Assembly (NCBI GenBank): GCA_022826925.1
Contig: JAJDTX010000033.1
Location: 1 to 64,000, forward strand
Source: Bryobacterales bacterium
GTDB taxonomy: Bacteria > Acidobacteriota > Terriglobia > Bryobacterales > UBA6623
Length of the DNA stretch: 64,000 bases
Direction of reading: 5' to 3'
Both the position numbers and the translations under genes were made by a program. This document shows positions 17,462 through 26,723 of the stretch, in pieces. The notes beneath the pieces were generated by a model. That model saw nothing but the letters and a program-made list of their open reading frames with translations. It did not search any database and was not told where the DNA came from. Each line of letters opens with the position of its first letter. Within the stretch, counting starts at the first letter, position 1.

Positions 17462-18751
17462 TCAGCCTTCATGTCCCGTGAGTCGGGCCATGGCGTAAGG
17501 CCGCGCCAGTTCGATCAGTTCGCCGAAATCGTGGTCCATCGCCGCGCGCAGCAGCGGACTCTCGGCCGCGTCGCGCGCCTCGGCTGGCAGCTTGCCCACG
17601 AACGGTGCGATCTGCTCCTTCAGGTCGCGGAGCAAAGCCTCGTCTTGCCGTGCCAAGCCGATCTCGCCCAACGTCTCGGCCAACGCAGGGTCGGGAACCG
17701 TGTTGGCAGGCAGATCCGTATTGATAATCAGCTTTTCTACCCAAGCGACATCGTCGCCAAGTCCGGCCGCCGATGCCCGGGCCTCGGCCAGCAGGTCTTC
17801 ATGCGATGCCAGGAGCGCGCTGTGAGCCGGGGTGCGGCCGACGACCTCGATACGGCAAGCGAGCAGTCGACCGTCTGCGTTTTCCTCCACGGCCTGTTCG
17901 ATCGCAGTGCGGACCCTATCGTTCGCGTCGCTTACGGTCTCGATGCCGTCCGCGCCGACTTCGACAAGCGCCCAGCGGACCACGTCGACGTGCAGCGGCT
18001 CTAACGCGTTGACGGCGCCGTCCTCGACAGTCACCAGCATCGCTCCGCGCGGACCTGTTTCGCGGATGTGGCGCCCTTGCACGTTTCCGGAGAACACCAC
18101 GTAGGGATCTGTGCTGAGAATTTCAGGCTTGTGGATGTGGCCTAGCGCCCAGTAGTCATACCCCTTTTTGCGAAGCTCGTCGAGCGTGCACGGGGCGTAG
18201 GGTGCGTGTCCCTCCATGCCACCGAGGCCGGTGTGGAGTATCCCGATGTTGAATGCGCTTGGTATGGGAGAGGGGTACGACCGCGCTAGGTTCTCGTCAA
18301 TGTCGCGCTCCCGATAGCCCTGCCCGTGCAATGCGACGTCCAACTCCTCAATCCGGTGCGTCTCCGCAGAGCGCGTACGGAAAACAGTCACGTTGTCGGG
18401 CAGTGTCAGGCTGCGCGTGATCTTGCTCTGGGCGTCGTGGTTGCCATAGATCACATATGCGGGAATGCCCGCCTCTCGCAGGCGTCCCATCTGCCGCACG
18501 AAGAAGAGCCCTGTCTGGTAGTCGCGCCAGTCGCCGTCGTAGAGATCACCCGCGATGACCAAGAATGCCGCACGCTCTTCAACCGTGCGCGTGACCAGTC
18601 CCTCAAATGCCTTGCGCGTGGCCGAGCGAATCAACTCGGCCGCGCTCCCGTCTTGGCCGGCAAGCCCTTTTAGCGGGCTGTCCAAGTGGACGTCAGCGGC
18701 GTGAACGAAGCGAAATCGGGGCAAGCTCTGTGTCCCGACCGATTCTAACAA
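17462..18751 (-). CDS. YhaO/SbcD-like metallophosphoesterase
   Basis: Calcineurin-like phosphoesterase of 429 residues, the predicted nuclease partner of the YhaN-like ATPase. The metal-binding motifs appear in order: HAADVHLDSPLKG, GDLYDGDW, YGNHDAQSK, and later GLGGMEGHAPYAP and LGHIHKPE. The N-terminal half is catalytic and the C-terminal half probably contacts the ATPase. It is upstream of, and only 3 nt from, the ATPase gene on the same strand, an arrangement seen with yhaO-yhaN. DNA repair or end resection is the expected role. A defence role is possible but not shown. Confidence 0.9.
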   Translation of the reverse strand: MLESVGTQSLPRFRFVHAADVHLDSPLKGLAGQDGSAAELIRSATRKAFEGLVTRTVEERAAFLVIAGDLYDGDWRDYQTGLFFVRQMGRLREAGIPAYVIYGNHDAQSKITRSLTLPDNVTVFRTRSAETHRIEELDVALHGQGYRERDIDENLARSYPSPIPSAFNIGILHTGLGGMEGHAPYAPCTLDELRKKGYDYWALGHIHKPEILSTDPYVVFSGNVQGRHIRETGPRGAMLVTVEDGAVNALEPLHVDVVRWALVEVGADGIETVSDANDRVRTAIEQAVEENADGRLLACRIEVVGRTPAHSALLASHEDLLAEARASAAGLGDDVAWVEKLIINTDLPANTVPDPALAETLGEIGLARQDEALLRDLKEQIAPFVGKLPAEARDAAESPLLRAAMDHDFGELIELARPYAMARLTGHEG

Positions 18752-19070
18752 GTGTGCGAATCGCCCCTCGGGATTCGTGCGAATCGCCGCCCCATAGCTG
18801 CCGGAGGGCCACTTGAACCTAAAGGTCTGGCTCTCTGCGTCCTTGCTATCCGCCGTTGCCGTGGTCCGCAGAGCATCGAGTCAGTGCTGTCACACTTGGC
18901 TTCAAGCACTGCCATCGGACACCCGGATCGGTTGCGGAGGACCTGATCGGAGCTTGCTCCGACCGGTGGTGCGCATCAGAAGCGGATTTCGCCCGTTCAA
19001 GTGGATCCCCAATCGGAACGGGCCTCACACTCCAATATGCCTAGGAACGGAACGGGGCGAGAATGTCTCG
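18752..19070. other. intergenic region with a short palindrome
   Basis: About 320 bp between the nuclease pair and the HEPN-like gene. No supported gene. A palindrome TCGGAGCTTGCTCCGA lies at 18947-18962 and could form a short hairpin, with no T-run. It probably carries the promoter of the yhaO-yhaN pair, but no clear -35/-10 was seen. Confidence 0.4.
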
Positions 19071-19670
19071 TTACACTTCGGGAAAGGGATTTGGCGGTCC
19101 GACGGGCCGCCGAGACCGCGCGATACAATCACCGACCTTGCGAAAGAGTGAGTGAAACCGCTCGATGTGCTCGGGAAAGAGATGCGACTCGGACCCTTCG
19201 CTTGGACGAACTTGCTTAGGTTCATTCTTCAAGAGGGTCCAGTCGCCATCCCCATGAAGAAAAATATTGCGCAGCTCCCTTGCCACTTCGAAGCCTCTGA
19301 TCTCCTCCCGAGAGAACTCGCCCGAAGTCTCGATGATCGCCGATACTAAACTAACCTGAATCCCCAAGCGGTGGATAAGGGCTTCCAGGCACGATACGCA
19401 TCGAGTAAAGAATGCCCAGCCAAGTTCGACAAGCATCGATTCGGACTGAGAGAATTTCTCGAACTCAAATTCCCCTACCCGTACGGAACGACCAGCAGAG
19501 AAAAGAGTCTCGGTCGGAAGCGTCCGTGAGAAGAAGCGATAGGCCGCAATCACGTGCGCAATATCCTTGTCGAACTCACGTTTTGCTTGGACAGCTGTCA
19601 TCTGAATCGCTGACTCGGTGCAGGGATCACGATTGAGCAAATCGGGCCGCCCATGGGCTACCCTAGTCAT
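19071..19670 (-). CDS. HEPN-like hypothetical protein
   Basis: Protein of 199 residues, all helical by appearance. The segment VARELRNIFLHGDGDW contains R-N-I-F-L-H, the Rx4H motif of HEPN ribonucleases, preceded by a long helix (LGWAFFTRCVSCLEALIHRLG) as in HEPN folds. HEPN proteins are RNases or toxins in many defence and toxin-antitoxin modules. A shorter start at 19601 is also possible. Flanking sequence appears less GC-rich than neighbouring genes, which fits a transferred segment. The neighbours are an SbcCD-like pair and a PIN toxin pair. The HEPN assignment rests on motif and helix pattern only. Confidence 0.6.
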   Translation of the reverse strand: MTRVAHGRPDLLNRDPCTESAIQMTAVQAKREFDKDIAHVIAAYRFFSRTLPTETLFSAGRSVRVGEFEFEKFSQSESMLVELGWAFFTRCVSCLEALIHRLGIQVSLVSAIIETSGEFSREEIRGFEVARELRNIFLHGDGDWTLLKNEPKQVRPSEGSESHLFPEHIERFHSLFRKVGDCIARSRRPVGPPNPFPEV

Positions 19671-19902
19671 CCCGTAGCAGAGCAGTAGAGCCGCCGTATG
19701 ACTCTAAAAAGGTTCTGTGATACTGGCAGTCTTGTTCAATACGAGCACTCAACGGCGTCGGTCAGAGACCAAGGTCCATAGAGTCTTGATACCAGCAACA
19801 TTTTCGCCCGATTTCGTTTCAGAGCATGTCGGTATACAAGGCCCATCAGAATCGTTCGGCATGCGTTGATCTTGACACAGCAGAGATCCTTGGCTAATCG
19901 AC

Positions 19903-20325
19903 TCATGCGCCGTCCCATGGGTCGAGCACACCTATCCCCATGTCCTGAAAGTCCCGAATGTTGCGCGTCGCCACCGCCATGCGCCGCGAGCGAGCAATCG
20001 CCGCAATCTGGCCGTCGGCCAAAGAAACAGGACGCCCAAGCACACGGCGTACCGCAGCGATCTCCGCATAGGCGCGGGCCGCGTCGCTGTCAAACGGAAG
20101 CACCCGTCCGGCAAACAGGCTGCCGAACGCACGCTCGCAAGCCTCCGCAAGGCCACGACGGCGCCTGCCCTCGGGCAGCAACGCGATGCCAGTTCGCACC
20201 TCCGCTTCCGTGACCGCCGTCACGTATAGTTCGCGTGGCTGTCGGTCGTCCATCCAGTCCAGAACCTCCGCGCTGGGCTCGGCGCGCATCAATTCCGATA
20301 CGACATTGGTATCGATCACCACCAT
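19903..20325 (-). CDS. vapC: VapC/FitB-like PIN-domain toxin
   Basis: PIN-domain ribonuclease of about 140 residues. The acidic metal-binding residues are visible in order: VVIDTNVVSELMR (Asp), VTAVTEAEVRTG (Glu), SLADGQIAAIA (Asp) and ATRNIRDFQ (Asp). The pattern is closest to FitB-type VapC toxins, which cleave tRNA or rRNA. The ATG at 20325 is preceded by GAGGTGG; an upstream in-frame GTG at 20334 is less likely. The antitoxin gene ends 10 nt upstream, the usual antitoxin-first order. Confidence 0.92.
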   Translation of the reverse strand: MVVIDTNVVSELMRAEPSAEVLDWMDDRQPRELYVTAVTEAEVRTGIALLPEGRRRRGLAEACERAFGSLFAGRVLPFDSDAARAYAEIAAVRRVLGRPVSLADGQIAAIARSRRMAVATRNIRDFQDMGIGVLDPWDGA

Positions 20326-20335
20326 GGCCGCCACC

Positions 20336-20581
20336 TCAATCGAAGCGCGGCGGTTCGCGCATCGGTTCGCGCGCCGGCAGTTCCAGCTCGATGTCGCTGA
20401 AGGGCTGGAACAGTTTGTGGATCGCCGTCCCTAGGGCCTTCCCCGGGACGATTTCCCGCTCGACCGCCTCGGCTAGGACACGCCGTGCTTCTTCTTCCAT
20501 CGACCGGCCGTTGACGGATGCACGAACCCGTAGGCGGGCCTTTATGTCGTCGTCCAGATTTCGGATCGTGATGCTTGCCAT
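20336..20581 (-). CDS. FitA-like ribbon-helix-helix antitoxin
   Basis: Antitoxin of about 81 residues. The N-terminus MASITIRNLDDDIKARLRVR is the DNA-binding beta strand and first helix of an Arc-like ribbon-helix-helix fold, and GRSMEEEARRVLAEAV completes it. The C-terminus (ELPAREPMREPPRF) would wrap the toxin. It should neutralise the PIN toxin encoded next and repress the operon. AGAGGTGCG precedes the tandem ATGs at 20584 and 20581. Confidence 0.9.
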   Translation of the reverse strand: MASITIRNLDDDIKARLRVRASVNGRSMEEEARRVLAEAVEREIVPGKALGTAIHKLFQPFSDIELELPAREPMREPPRFD

Positions 20582-20715
20582 CATCGCACCTCTGTAGTAG
20601 AAGCTTATACGATGATTGCGTTGCAATCAAGGACTGGGCCGGAACTTCGAGAACGAAACCCGAGGGCGTGGGCTGGGGGTCGCGATAATAGCCAAGCCTC
20701 TCATCCCGGAGAGCG

Positions 20716-22998
20716 TCAAAACATCCGCTCCGCGGGGCGCAGCGTGCCAAACGAGCCCACGTTCGCGATCGCGAGGCTGATGCGGATCTGATTGTCGCTC
20801 CGGGCGTTGCCGATCGACAGCCGGCGCAGCTCGACGCTGAAGCCGCAGCAGTCCGTGTTGTAGGTCAGCTGCGAGACCGCGTAGAGGAATATGCCTTGGC
20901 GGTAGTCGTAGACGTTGTGGAGCGTCGCGTTCCAGCCGCGGCGATTGTAGTCGCCGTAGCGGACTCCCATCAGCAGCTGGTTGCTGGCGGGGGTCAGTTC
21001 CCTCGGCACGCGCACCGAACGGTGTCCCGCCATCGCGTAGATCTTGCGGTTCACCTGAACTGTCGCGTCTGCCATGGTGTTGAGGATCCTGTTGTGCAGT
21101 GGGTCGAGGTCGTTGCGCCAGCGGAGGGTCCAGCGGTTGGCCGGAGAAAGGTTGAGCGAGGTAGCGATGGGCGAATAGTTGCGGGCCTCTGACAAGAACG
21201 CGAACGAGGAGAAGTCCAGCGTCGAGCGCAGCACGTTGCGGTACCCCGGAACGATCGCACCCCCGAACTCCGGCTCGAAGTAACGCCTCTGCCACACCTC
21301 CAGGCTGGCGATTTCGCGCACCCTGCCGGTCGAGTCGTTCTTCGAGTACAGGCGATTCGTCACCGAAATCTCCGCTTCGTTGGTGTTGTGGATCAGGTCC
21401 TTGGCGTCGAAGCGGATCACGCTGTCAAAGTCTTCGATGCCGCGCGTGTAGCGGTAGCGCAGGCGCGGCTCGATCACGTGCTTGACGCGGTCGCCGAGCC
21501 ACTTGGGAGAGCGGTAGACGCGCTCCAACGCCGGCAGCGTGAGATCGACCGAAAACTCCCCGGTGCGCCTGTATAGGTTCTCGCCGGCCAGCCCCTCGCT
21601 GGTGCGGCGCTGGCCGTACGCCATCGCTCGGGCGCCGAGCGTCGGAGTGAGGGTGAAGCCCTTGTACGAGAGCCTGCTCGACACCCGCGGGAAGAACATG
21701 CCGCGCTGGACGAAGCGCCGCGTCTGGAAGCTGCGCTGCGTGCGGCTGATCAGGTCCAGCGACGAGTCGAAGCTAAACCAAAGCGGCACGGACTTCGGCC
21801 CGAAGGCCCTGGGCCGGCTGTTGAACTCGATGGCGGGCAACTTGCGGATGACGATGTTGTCGTCGCGAGCGACGCTCTGGAAGTGCTCGTTGCGCAGCAG
21901 GGAGACGTTGAAGGAGTACGTCGAGAAGTTCTTGGACACGAACCCGATGGAGCGGATCTGCGAAAAGACTGCCTCTTCGTAGGTCTGCGTGAAGGCCTGG
22001 CGGAATTCGAGCGAACTGAGGTAATGCAGGTCGGCGACTCCGCGCCAGCCGTCGCCGAACGTTACCTGGCCGCGCATGTCGAACGAGTTGCCGCCCTGCT
22101 TCAGCCTGCCCCCGTCGTCGAGTTCCCGGCCGCGGTCTCGCACGTCGAAGAACACAGCGTCAAAGCTCGAGTTCTTGGTCGGGCGGCCGCGCAGGCTGGC
22201 GTTGGTTGCGAGCCCGCGCGAGGTGTACACCGTTGCTCCCACGGTGGCGTCGTAGCTGCGGTTGATCGCCCAGTAGTAGGCCTGCCCGAGGATGCGACCG
22301 AAGCGAGAGCTGTTGCCGATCGTCGGCGTCAAGAAGCCGCTCTGCCGCGGCATGCGCTTGAGCGACTTTCTGTAGTACGGCAGGTACAGCAACGGAATTC
22401 CGCGCAAGCGCAGCAGCCCGTTTCGCACCGTTGCCGAGCCGCCCGGGGTAAGTTCCGATCGGGAAGCGCTGAGAGTCCACCACGGGCTCTCGGGATCGCA
22501 GTTTGTAAGGGTGCCGTTGTGGATCCTGTAATGCTCGCCCGCCTTGATAACCATCCGGGCTTCGAACTGAAACGGGTTGTCGGTCGTGAGCAGGCGGGGC
22601 CCTCCCTGGCTGGCAGAAGCAGCGCGGCCGCGCACTTCATAGAACGTGCCCAGCTCGGTGCGCAGGTTGTAGGCCAGCGTGTCGGCGCGCAGGTCTTGGT
22701 CCCCGTCCAGCGTGCGGTAGTGGATGTTGCCCTCTGCTTTCAGATCCCCGGTCGACTCGTTGTACTCGACGATATCTGCAGTTAGGACCACACTCTTGAA
22801 GCGCAGTTCGACGTCCCCAGTCGCGACTCTCACAGGGCCGTCGGAGCGTTGTTCGAGCGACCGGATTTCGACCGCGTGTCGGACGGACTGGGCTTGCGCG
22901 GTCGATGGCAAGCCTCCGGCCGGGTCCAGCAGCTGGCCGGACGCGGGAGCGGCCGAGGCAGCCATGATCGCCAGCGGAATCCAAAGGGCGCGGCTCAT
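20716..22998 (-). CDS. lptD: LPS-assembly protein LptD
   Basis: Outer-membrane LPS translocon protein of about 760 residues. It has a signal peptide (MSRALWIPLAIMAASAAPASG) and an N-terminal OstA/jellyroll domain (TGDVELRFKSVVLTADIVEY, GNIHYRTLDGDQDLRADTLAY). A long beta-barrel region follows, with LRGIPLLYLPYYRKSLK RMPRQSGFLTP as the typical domain junction. Cysteines are limited to one in TNCDPESPWW and a CC pair (DCCGF) near the C-terminus, so a disulfide network reduced relative to E. coli is likely. The start at 22998 begins the signal peptide. It implies an LPS-bearing outer membrane. Confidence 0.93.
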   Translation of the reverse strand: MSRALWIPLAIMAASAAPASGQLLDPAGGLPSTAQAQSVRHAVEIRSLEQRSDGPVRVATGDVELRFKSVVLTADIVEYNESTGDLKAEGNIHYRTLDGDQDLRADTLAYNLRTELGTFYEVRGRAASASQGGPRLLTTDNPFQFEARMVIKAGEHYRIHNGTLTNCDPESPWWTLSASRSELTPGGSATVRNGLLRLRGIPLLYLPYYRKSLKRMPRQSGFLTPTIGNSSRFGRILGQAYYWAINRSYDATVGATVYTSRGLATNASLRGRPTKNSSFDAVFFDVRDRGRELDDGGRLKQGGNSFDMRGQVTFGDGWRGVADLHYLSSLEFRQAFTQTYEEAVFSQIRSIGFVSKNFSTYSFNVSLLRNEHFQSVARDDNIVIRKLPAIEFNSRPRAFGPKSVPLWFSFDSSLDLISRTQRSFQTRRFVQRGMFFPRVSSRLSYKGFTLTPTLGARAMAYGQRRTSEGLAGENLYRRTGEFSVDLTLPALERVYRSPKWLGDRVKHVIEPRLRYRYTRGIEDFDSVIRFDAKDLIHNTNEAEISVTNRLYSKNDSTGRVREIASLEVWQRRYFEPEFGGAIVPGYRNVLRSTLDFSSFAFLSEARNYSPIATSLNLSPANRWTLRWRNDLDPLHNRILNTMADATVQVNRKIYAMAGHRSVRVPRELTPASNQLLMGVRYGDYNRRGWNATLHNVYDYRQGIFLYAVSQLTYNTDCCGFSVELRRLSIGNARSDNQIRISLAIANVGSFGTLRPAERMF

Positions 22999-23495
22999 CA
23001 GCTGTGCAGGACTGCGCCGCCTAGGGCGCACAACGTCGGCGGTTGAGACCCCTCGAGCGCTAGTGGCAGTTCCTTAGGCAAGTCTAGCTTGAACTGTGGC
23101 CGCGCTTAACGCGGCGCGGCTGTTCCGCGGGCGAACCCGCCTTCACGCGGCTACTTGAACTTACTCGCGCGAGGCCCGTGGTCTAGCCGCTCTCTGGAGC
23201 CGTCCCCCCCTCCGGTGTTTGATCCCGGCGCGCCTGCGCGCGATGATCGCACCAGGCTCTTGGCAGGCCAGCCGAATCTGGGTGCAGAAGGGACAAGGCG
23301 CTTGTCATGACGGCGACAGATAGCTTGGCAAAACTGCCCGATTCCAAAACCGATGACTCCGAAATACAAGCTGATTACTGGATTACGAAACCCGAACTGC
23401 TTGGCCTGCATCTATCATCAAGACGGGCTCGTTCCGGTTCAACGTGTAAGGTTTGTATGTTACGGTCATGCGTGGGGTCCGATAAGAGGAGCGGC
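22999..23495. other. divergent intergenic region
   Basis: About 500 bp between the minus-strand lptD and the plus-strand CxxCH gene. No supported gene. GC-rich near lptD, then more mixed. Both promoters must lie here, but I could not assign them reliably. AGGAG at 23487-23491 is the ribosome binding site of the next gene. Confidence 0.45.
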
Positions 23496-26400
23496 GTGAG
23501 CACGATGTGCGCATCCCTTGTGCGGTTGTTCGCATGGCCCTTGGTCTTGTTCCTGGGAGTCTCGGTTGGCGCAGCGGCGCCGGGCTACGACGAGTTCGAG
23601 CGCGAGCAGGCCGAGGAAGAGCGACTCCGGTCCGAGCATGAGCGCGAACTCTTTCTCCAAGGCATCCTAGAAGCGCGGCGCCAAGCGGCTCATGAACGCT
23701 TGGAGGAGGTCGGCCACGCGATGCAGCCGGAGGCCAGCTGCCCGGCCTTCGGTACCCAGAGTGCCGAGCCGCGCAGGTTCCAGAAGCGCATCTCGGGCCC
23801 TTTGCAGTCTAGGTTCGCGCCGGCGCGCCAGCCTTGGAGAGGCGTCGCGCCGCCGCAGGAGGCCCCGAGCACTCTGTTCAGCGACTACATCTCGACGCCG
23901 GTCGTGCAGTCGAAGTGCATCTACTGCCACGTCGAGGGCGGGGCGTCCGGCCATACGCGGCTGGTGCTGACGCCTCAGGACGTGGAGGGCCACGAGGCTA
24001 CGAACCTGGCGGTGTTCCAGAACTTCCTGGATTCCGTGGAGGGCGGGGCTGACCTGATCCTCAACAAAGTCCAGGGAGCCGAGGCGCACGGCGGGGGCGT
24101 CCAAGTGGTGGCCGGATCGACCGACTTCGCCAACATGGAGCGGTTCTTGCGCGCGCTGGGGGGCGAGACCACGTCCGGGGCGCTGTCCCCGGACTCTCTC
24201 TTCAACGGCGTCACCTTTGCCTCGGCGGCGAAGACGCTGCGTCGCGCTGCGCTGTTGTTCGCCGGGAGGCTTCCCACTCAAGCCGAACTGAACGCAGTGA
24301 TCTACGGCAACAAGTCCACGCTGCGGCAAACGATCAGGGGCTTGATGGCCGGCCAGGGATTTCACGACTTCCTGATCCGCTCGGCCAATGACCGCTTGCT
24401 GACCGACGCGGAGCGGTCCCGCGTGGTTCCGTTCAACGAGCCGCGGTTTGTCGATCTGACGAACAAGCGCTGGGAGCTCGCCGATCAAGCCGTCAAGAAC
24501 GGTCACAACCGTCTGAACCAATATCCGCCGTATAAGTTTCACGAGCAAGCCGCGCAATACGGCATGGCGCGCGCTCCGCTGGAGCTCATCGCTCACGTAG
24601 TCGAGAACGATCTTCCCTACACCGAGATCTTGACGGCGGACTACATCATGGCGAACCCCGTCGCTGCGGCCGCGTACGGCGCCGACACGGAGTTCGACAA
24701 TTCCGACGATCCGACCGAATTCCAGCCTTCAGAGATCCTCAGCTACTACAGAAGGAACAACAGCCAGATTGTGGAGCGAGACCCAATACGTGGGCGGCGA
24801 GTGATCAATCCGGGCAATCTCCGCACGGACTACCCCCATGCCGGAGTGCTCAACACGACGGTCTTCTTGAAACGCTACCCGACGACACCGACGAATCGCA
24901 ATCGGGCCCGGTCGCGCTGGACCTACTACCACTTCCTGGGCTTCGACATCGAGAAGTCCGCGGCGCGAACGACGGACCCGGACGCGCTGGCGGACACCAA
25001 CAACCCGACGATGAACAATCCCGCGTGCATCGTCTGCCATATTCCGATGGACCCGGTTGCTGGCACGTATCAGAACTACGGCAATGACGGGCTGTTCCGG
25101 GATCAGGGCGGAGGGTTCGACTCCCTGCCGGCGCTGTACAAGAGACCCAAGGACGGAACGACGTCCCCGTACCAGCGAGGGGACACTTGGTTCCGAGACG
25201 TGCGCCAGCCGGGCTTTGACGGGATGACAGCTCCCAGCGCGGACAACAGCCTGCAATGGCTGGCGGAGAGGATGGTTGCCGACGAGAGGTTCGCGAGCGC
25301 GGCCGTCAAGTTCTGGTGGCCTGCGGTCATGGGCGTCGAACTGGTCGAGCCTCCCACCGACCCCTCCGATTCCGATTTCAACGTGATGCTGGTCGCTTCC
25401 TCGGCGCAGGCCCTAGAGGTCGAGGCGCTGGCCCAGTCGTTCCGCGACGGGTTCGAAGGCAGGGATCCTTTCAACGCGAAGGACCTGCTCACTGAGATCG
25501 CCCTTTCCCCGTGGTTCCGGGCCGAGTCGGTGACAGGAGACAACGAGACTCGCATGGCCGCTCTCCGCGACGCCGGCGTCGCGAGGCTGCTGACGCCGGA
25601 AGAGCTCGTGGCGAAGACAGATGCCATCACCGGCTACGTCTGGGGCAGGCGCTTCCAGTTGCCCTTCGGGTTCGGAGAGCCCAGGAGCAAGCTCAACGGT
25701 CCGGGGTATGGCGGCTACCAGCTGCTCTACGGCGGGATCGATTCGAACGGGATCACCGAGCGCACCGGCGACATGACGGCCCTGATGGCATCCGTCGCCC
25801 AGAGCCACGCCGCCGAGGTGAGCTGTCCTATCGTCCGCCGGGAGCTCTTCTACTGGCCGGACGAGAGGCGCTTGCTCTTTGACGGGATCACTCGGCTAGA
25901 CACCCCGCTGTCCGAGGGGGGAGGCTTGTTCGAGATCACGGCCACGTCGTCGGATTCCCAGCAAACGGTCGCTTTGGAAGTTCCGCTCTCGGCAGGATCC
26001 CAGACCGTTCGCTTGGCGTTCACGAACAACGCTACTTTCGGGCAGAAGGACAGCGAGGGGAACAACCTTGATCGCAACCTCAACTTGGATCGGCTGGTCG
26101 TCCGCGATAGTGGCGGGACGATCGTGTCCGAGGTGGAACTCGAGACGCTCGACAGGCAGGGCTGCGGCCGGCCTAGGCAGGGATTCTACTTTATGTCGAG
26201 GGATTGCTCCCTGCAGGTTCCGGTACAGGTTGCGTCGCGCGGTGTCTACAGCGTAGAGATCCTGGCCTACCAAGAGCAGGCCGGCGAGCAGGCCGCTCGC
26301 TTGGAGGTCGACGTGCGATCGGAAGGCCGCCAAGCGCGAGGCGAGACGGCGATCCGCCGGAAGCTGGCCGACTTGCATAACAAGCTGTACGGCGTGACAG

Positions 26401-26714
26401 TGGGAGCCTATTCCCCTGACGTCAACGAGGCTTTCGACCTCTTTGTCGAGGTATGGAACCGCCGGCGGACCTCGGGCGACAAGGGGTTCTTCAACGGGCA
26501 GCTTGTGTGTAGCGACGGTGGAGACCATGGCTACTTCGAGGGCCTTGCCAACGACGCTTTGTTCTTCCAGCCCGGCGGAGCCAGCAACCTTGACTACGAT
26601 CCCGTGCGAGCGTTCCGGAGAGAGGCGAACATCAACGACTCGAACCACGTCGCCGAGGCTTGGGTCGTGACCCTGGCGTATTTGTTGACCGACTATCGGT
26701 ACCTGTACTTTTAG
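23496..26714 (+). CDS. large secreted protein with two CxxCH motifs and a CBM-like module
   Basis: Exported protein of about 1072 residues. A GTG at 23496, 4 nt after AGGAG, gives the signal sequence LVRLFAWPLVLFLGVSVGAAA. Two haem-c-type motifs, CIYCH (near residue 141) and CIVCH (near residue 511), resemble planctomycete-type cytochrome modules. LRRAALLFAGRLPTQAELN recalls DUF1549/DUF1592-type proteins. Near residues 800-890, SQTVRLAFTNNA and NNLDRNLNLDRLVVRD resemble a calcium-dependent xylan-binding (CBM36/60-like) module. Such proteins occur beside DUF1501 genes, as here (9 nt apart), and are thought to work in polysaccharide breakdown. The reaction is unknown. Confidence 0.75.
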   Translation: MSTMCASLVRLFAWPLVLFLGVSVGAAAPGYDEFEREQAEEERLRSEHERELFLQGILEARRQAAHERLEEVGHAMQPEASCPAFGTQSAEPRRFQKRISGPLQSRFAPARQPWRGVAPPQEAPSTLFSDYISTPVVQSKCIYCHVEGGASGHTRLVLTPQDVEGHEATNLAVFQNFLDSVEGGADLILNKVQGAEAHGGGVQVVAGSTDFANMERFLRALGGETTSGALSPDSLFNGVTFASAAKTLRRAALLFAGRLPTQAELNAVIYGNKSTLRQTIRGLMAGQGFHDFLIRSANDRLLTDAERSRVVPFNEPRFVDLTNKRWELADQAVKNGHNRLNQYPPYKFHEQAAQYGMARAPLELIAHVVENDLPYTEILTADYIMANPVAAAAYGADTEFDNSDDPTEFQPSEILSYYRRNNSQIVERDPIRGRRVINPGNLRTDYPHAGVLNTTVFLKRYPTTPTNRNRARSRWTYYHFLGFDIEKSAARTTDPDALADTNNPTMNNPACIVCHIPMDPVAGTYQNYGNDGLFRDQGGGFDSLPALYKRPKDGTTSPYQRGDTWFRDVRQPGFDGMTAPSADNSLQWLAERMVADERFASAAVKFWWPAVMGVELVEPPTDPSDSDFNVMLVASSAQALEVEALAQSFRDGFEGRDPFNAKDLLTEIALSPWFRAESVTGDNETRMAALRDAGVARLLTPEELVAKTDAITGYVWGRRFQLPFGFGEPRSKLNGPGYGGYQLLYGGIDSNGITERTGDMTALMASVAQSHAAEVSCPIVRRELFYWPDERRLLFDGITRLDTPLSEGGGLFEITATSSDSQQTVALEVPLSAGSQTVRLAFTNNATFGQKDSEGNNLDRNLNLDRLVVRDSGGTIVSEVELETLDRQGCGRPRQGFYFMSRDCSLQVPVQVASRGVYSVEILAYQEQAGEQAARLEVDVRSEGRQARGETAIRRKLADLHNKLYGVTVGAYSPDVNEAFDLFVEVWNRRRTSGDKGFFNGQLVCSDGGDHGYFEGLANDALFFQPGGASNLDYDPVRAFRREANINDSNHVAEAWVVTLAYLLTDYRYLYF

Positions 26715-26723
26715 GAGGACTTG

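Noticed and set aside
19736-19918. Short open frames between the HEPN-like gene and the toxin gene
   Set aside because: Two overlapping frames of 60 codons in the same place, no start signals, no similarity; treated as noncoding.
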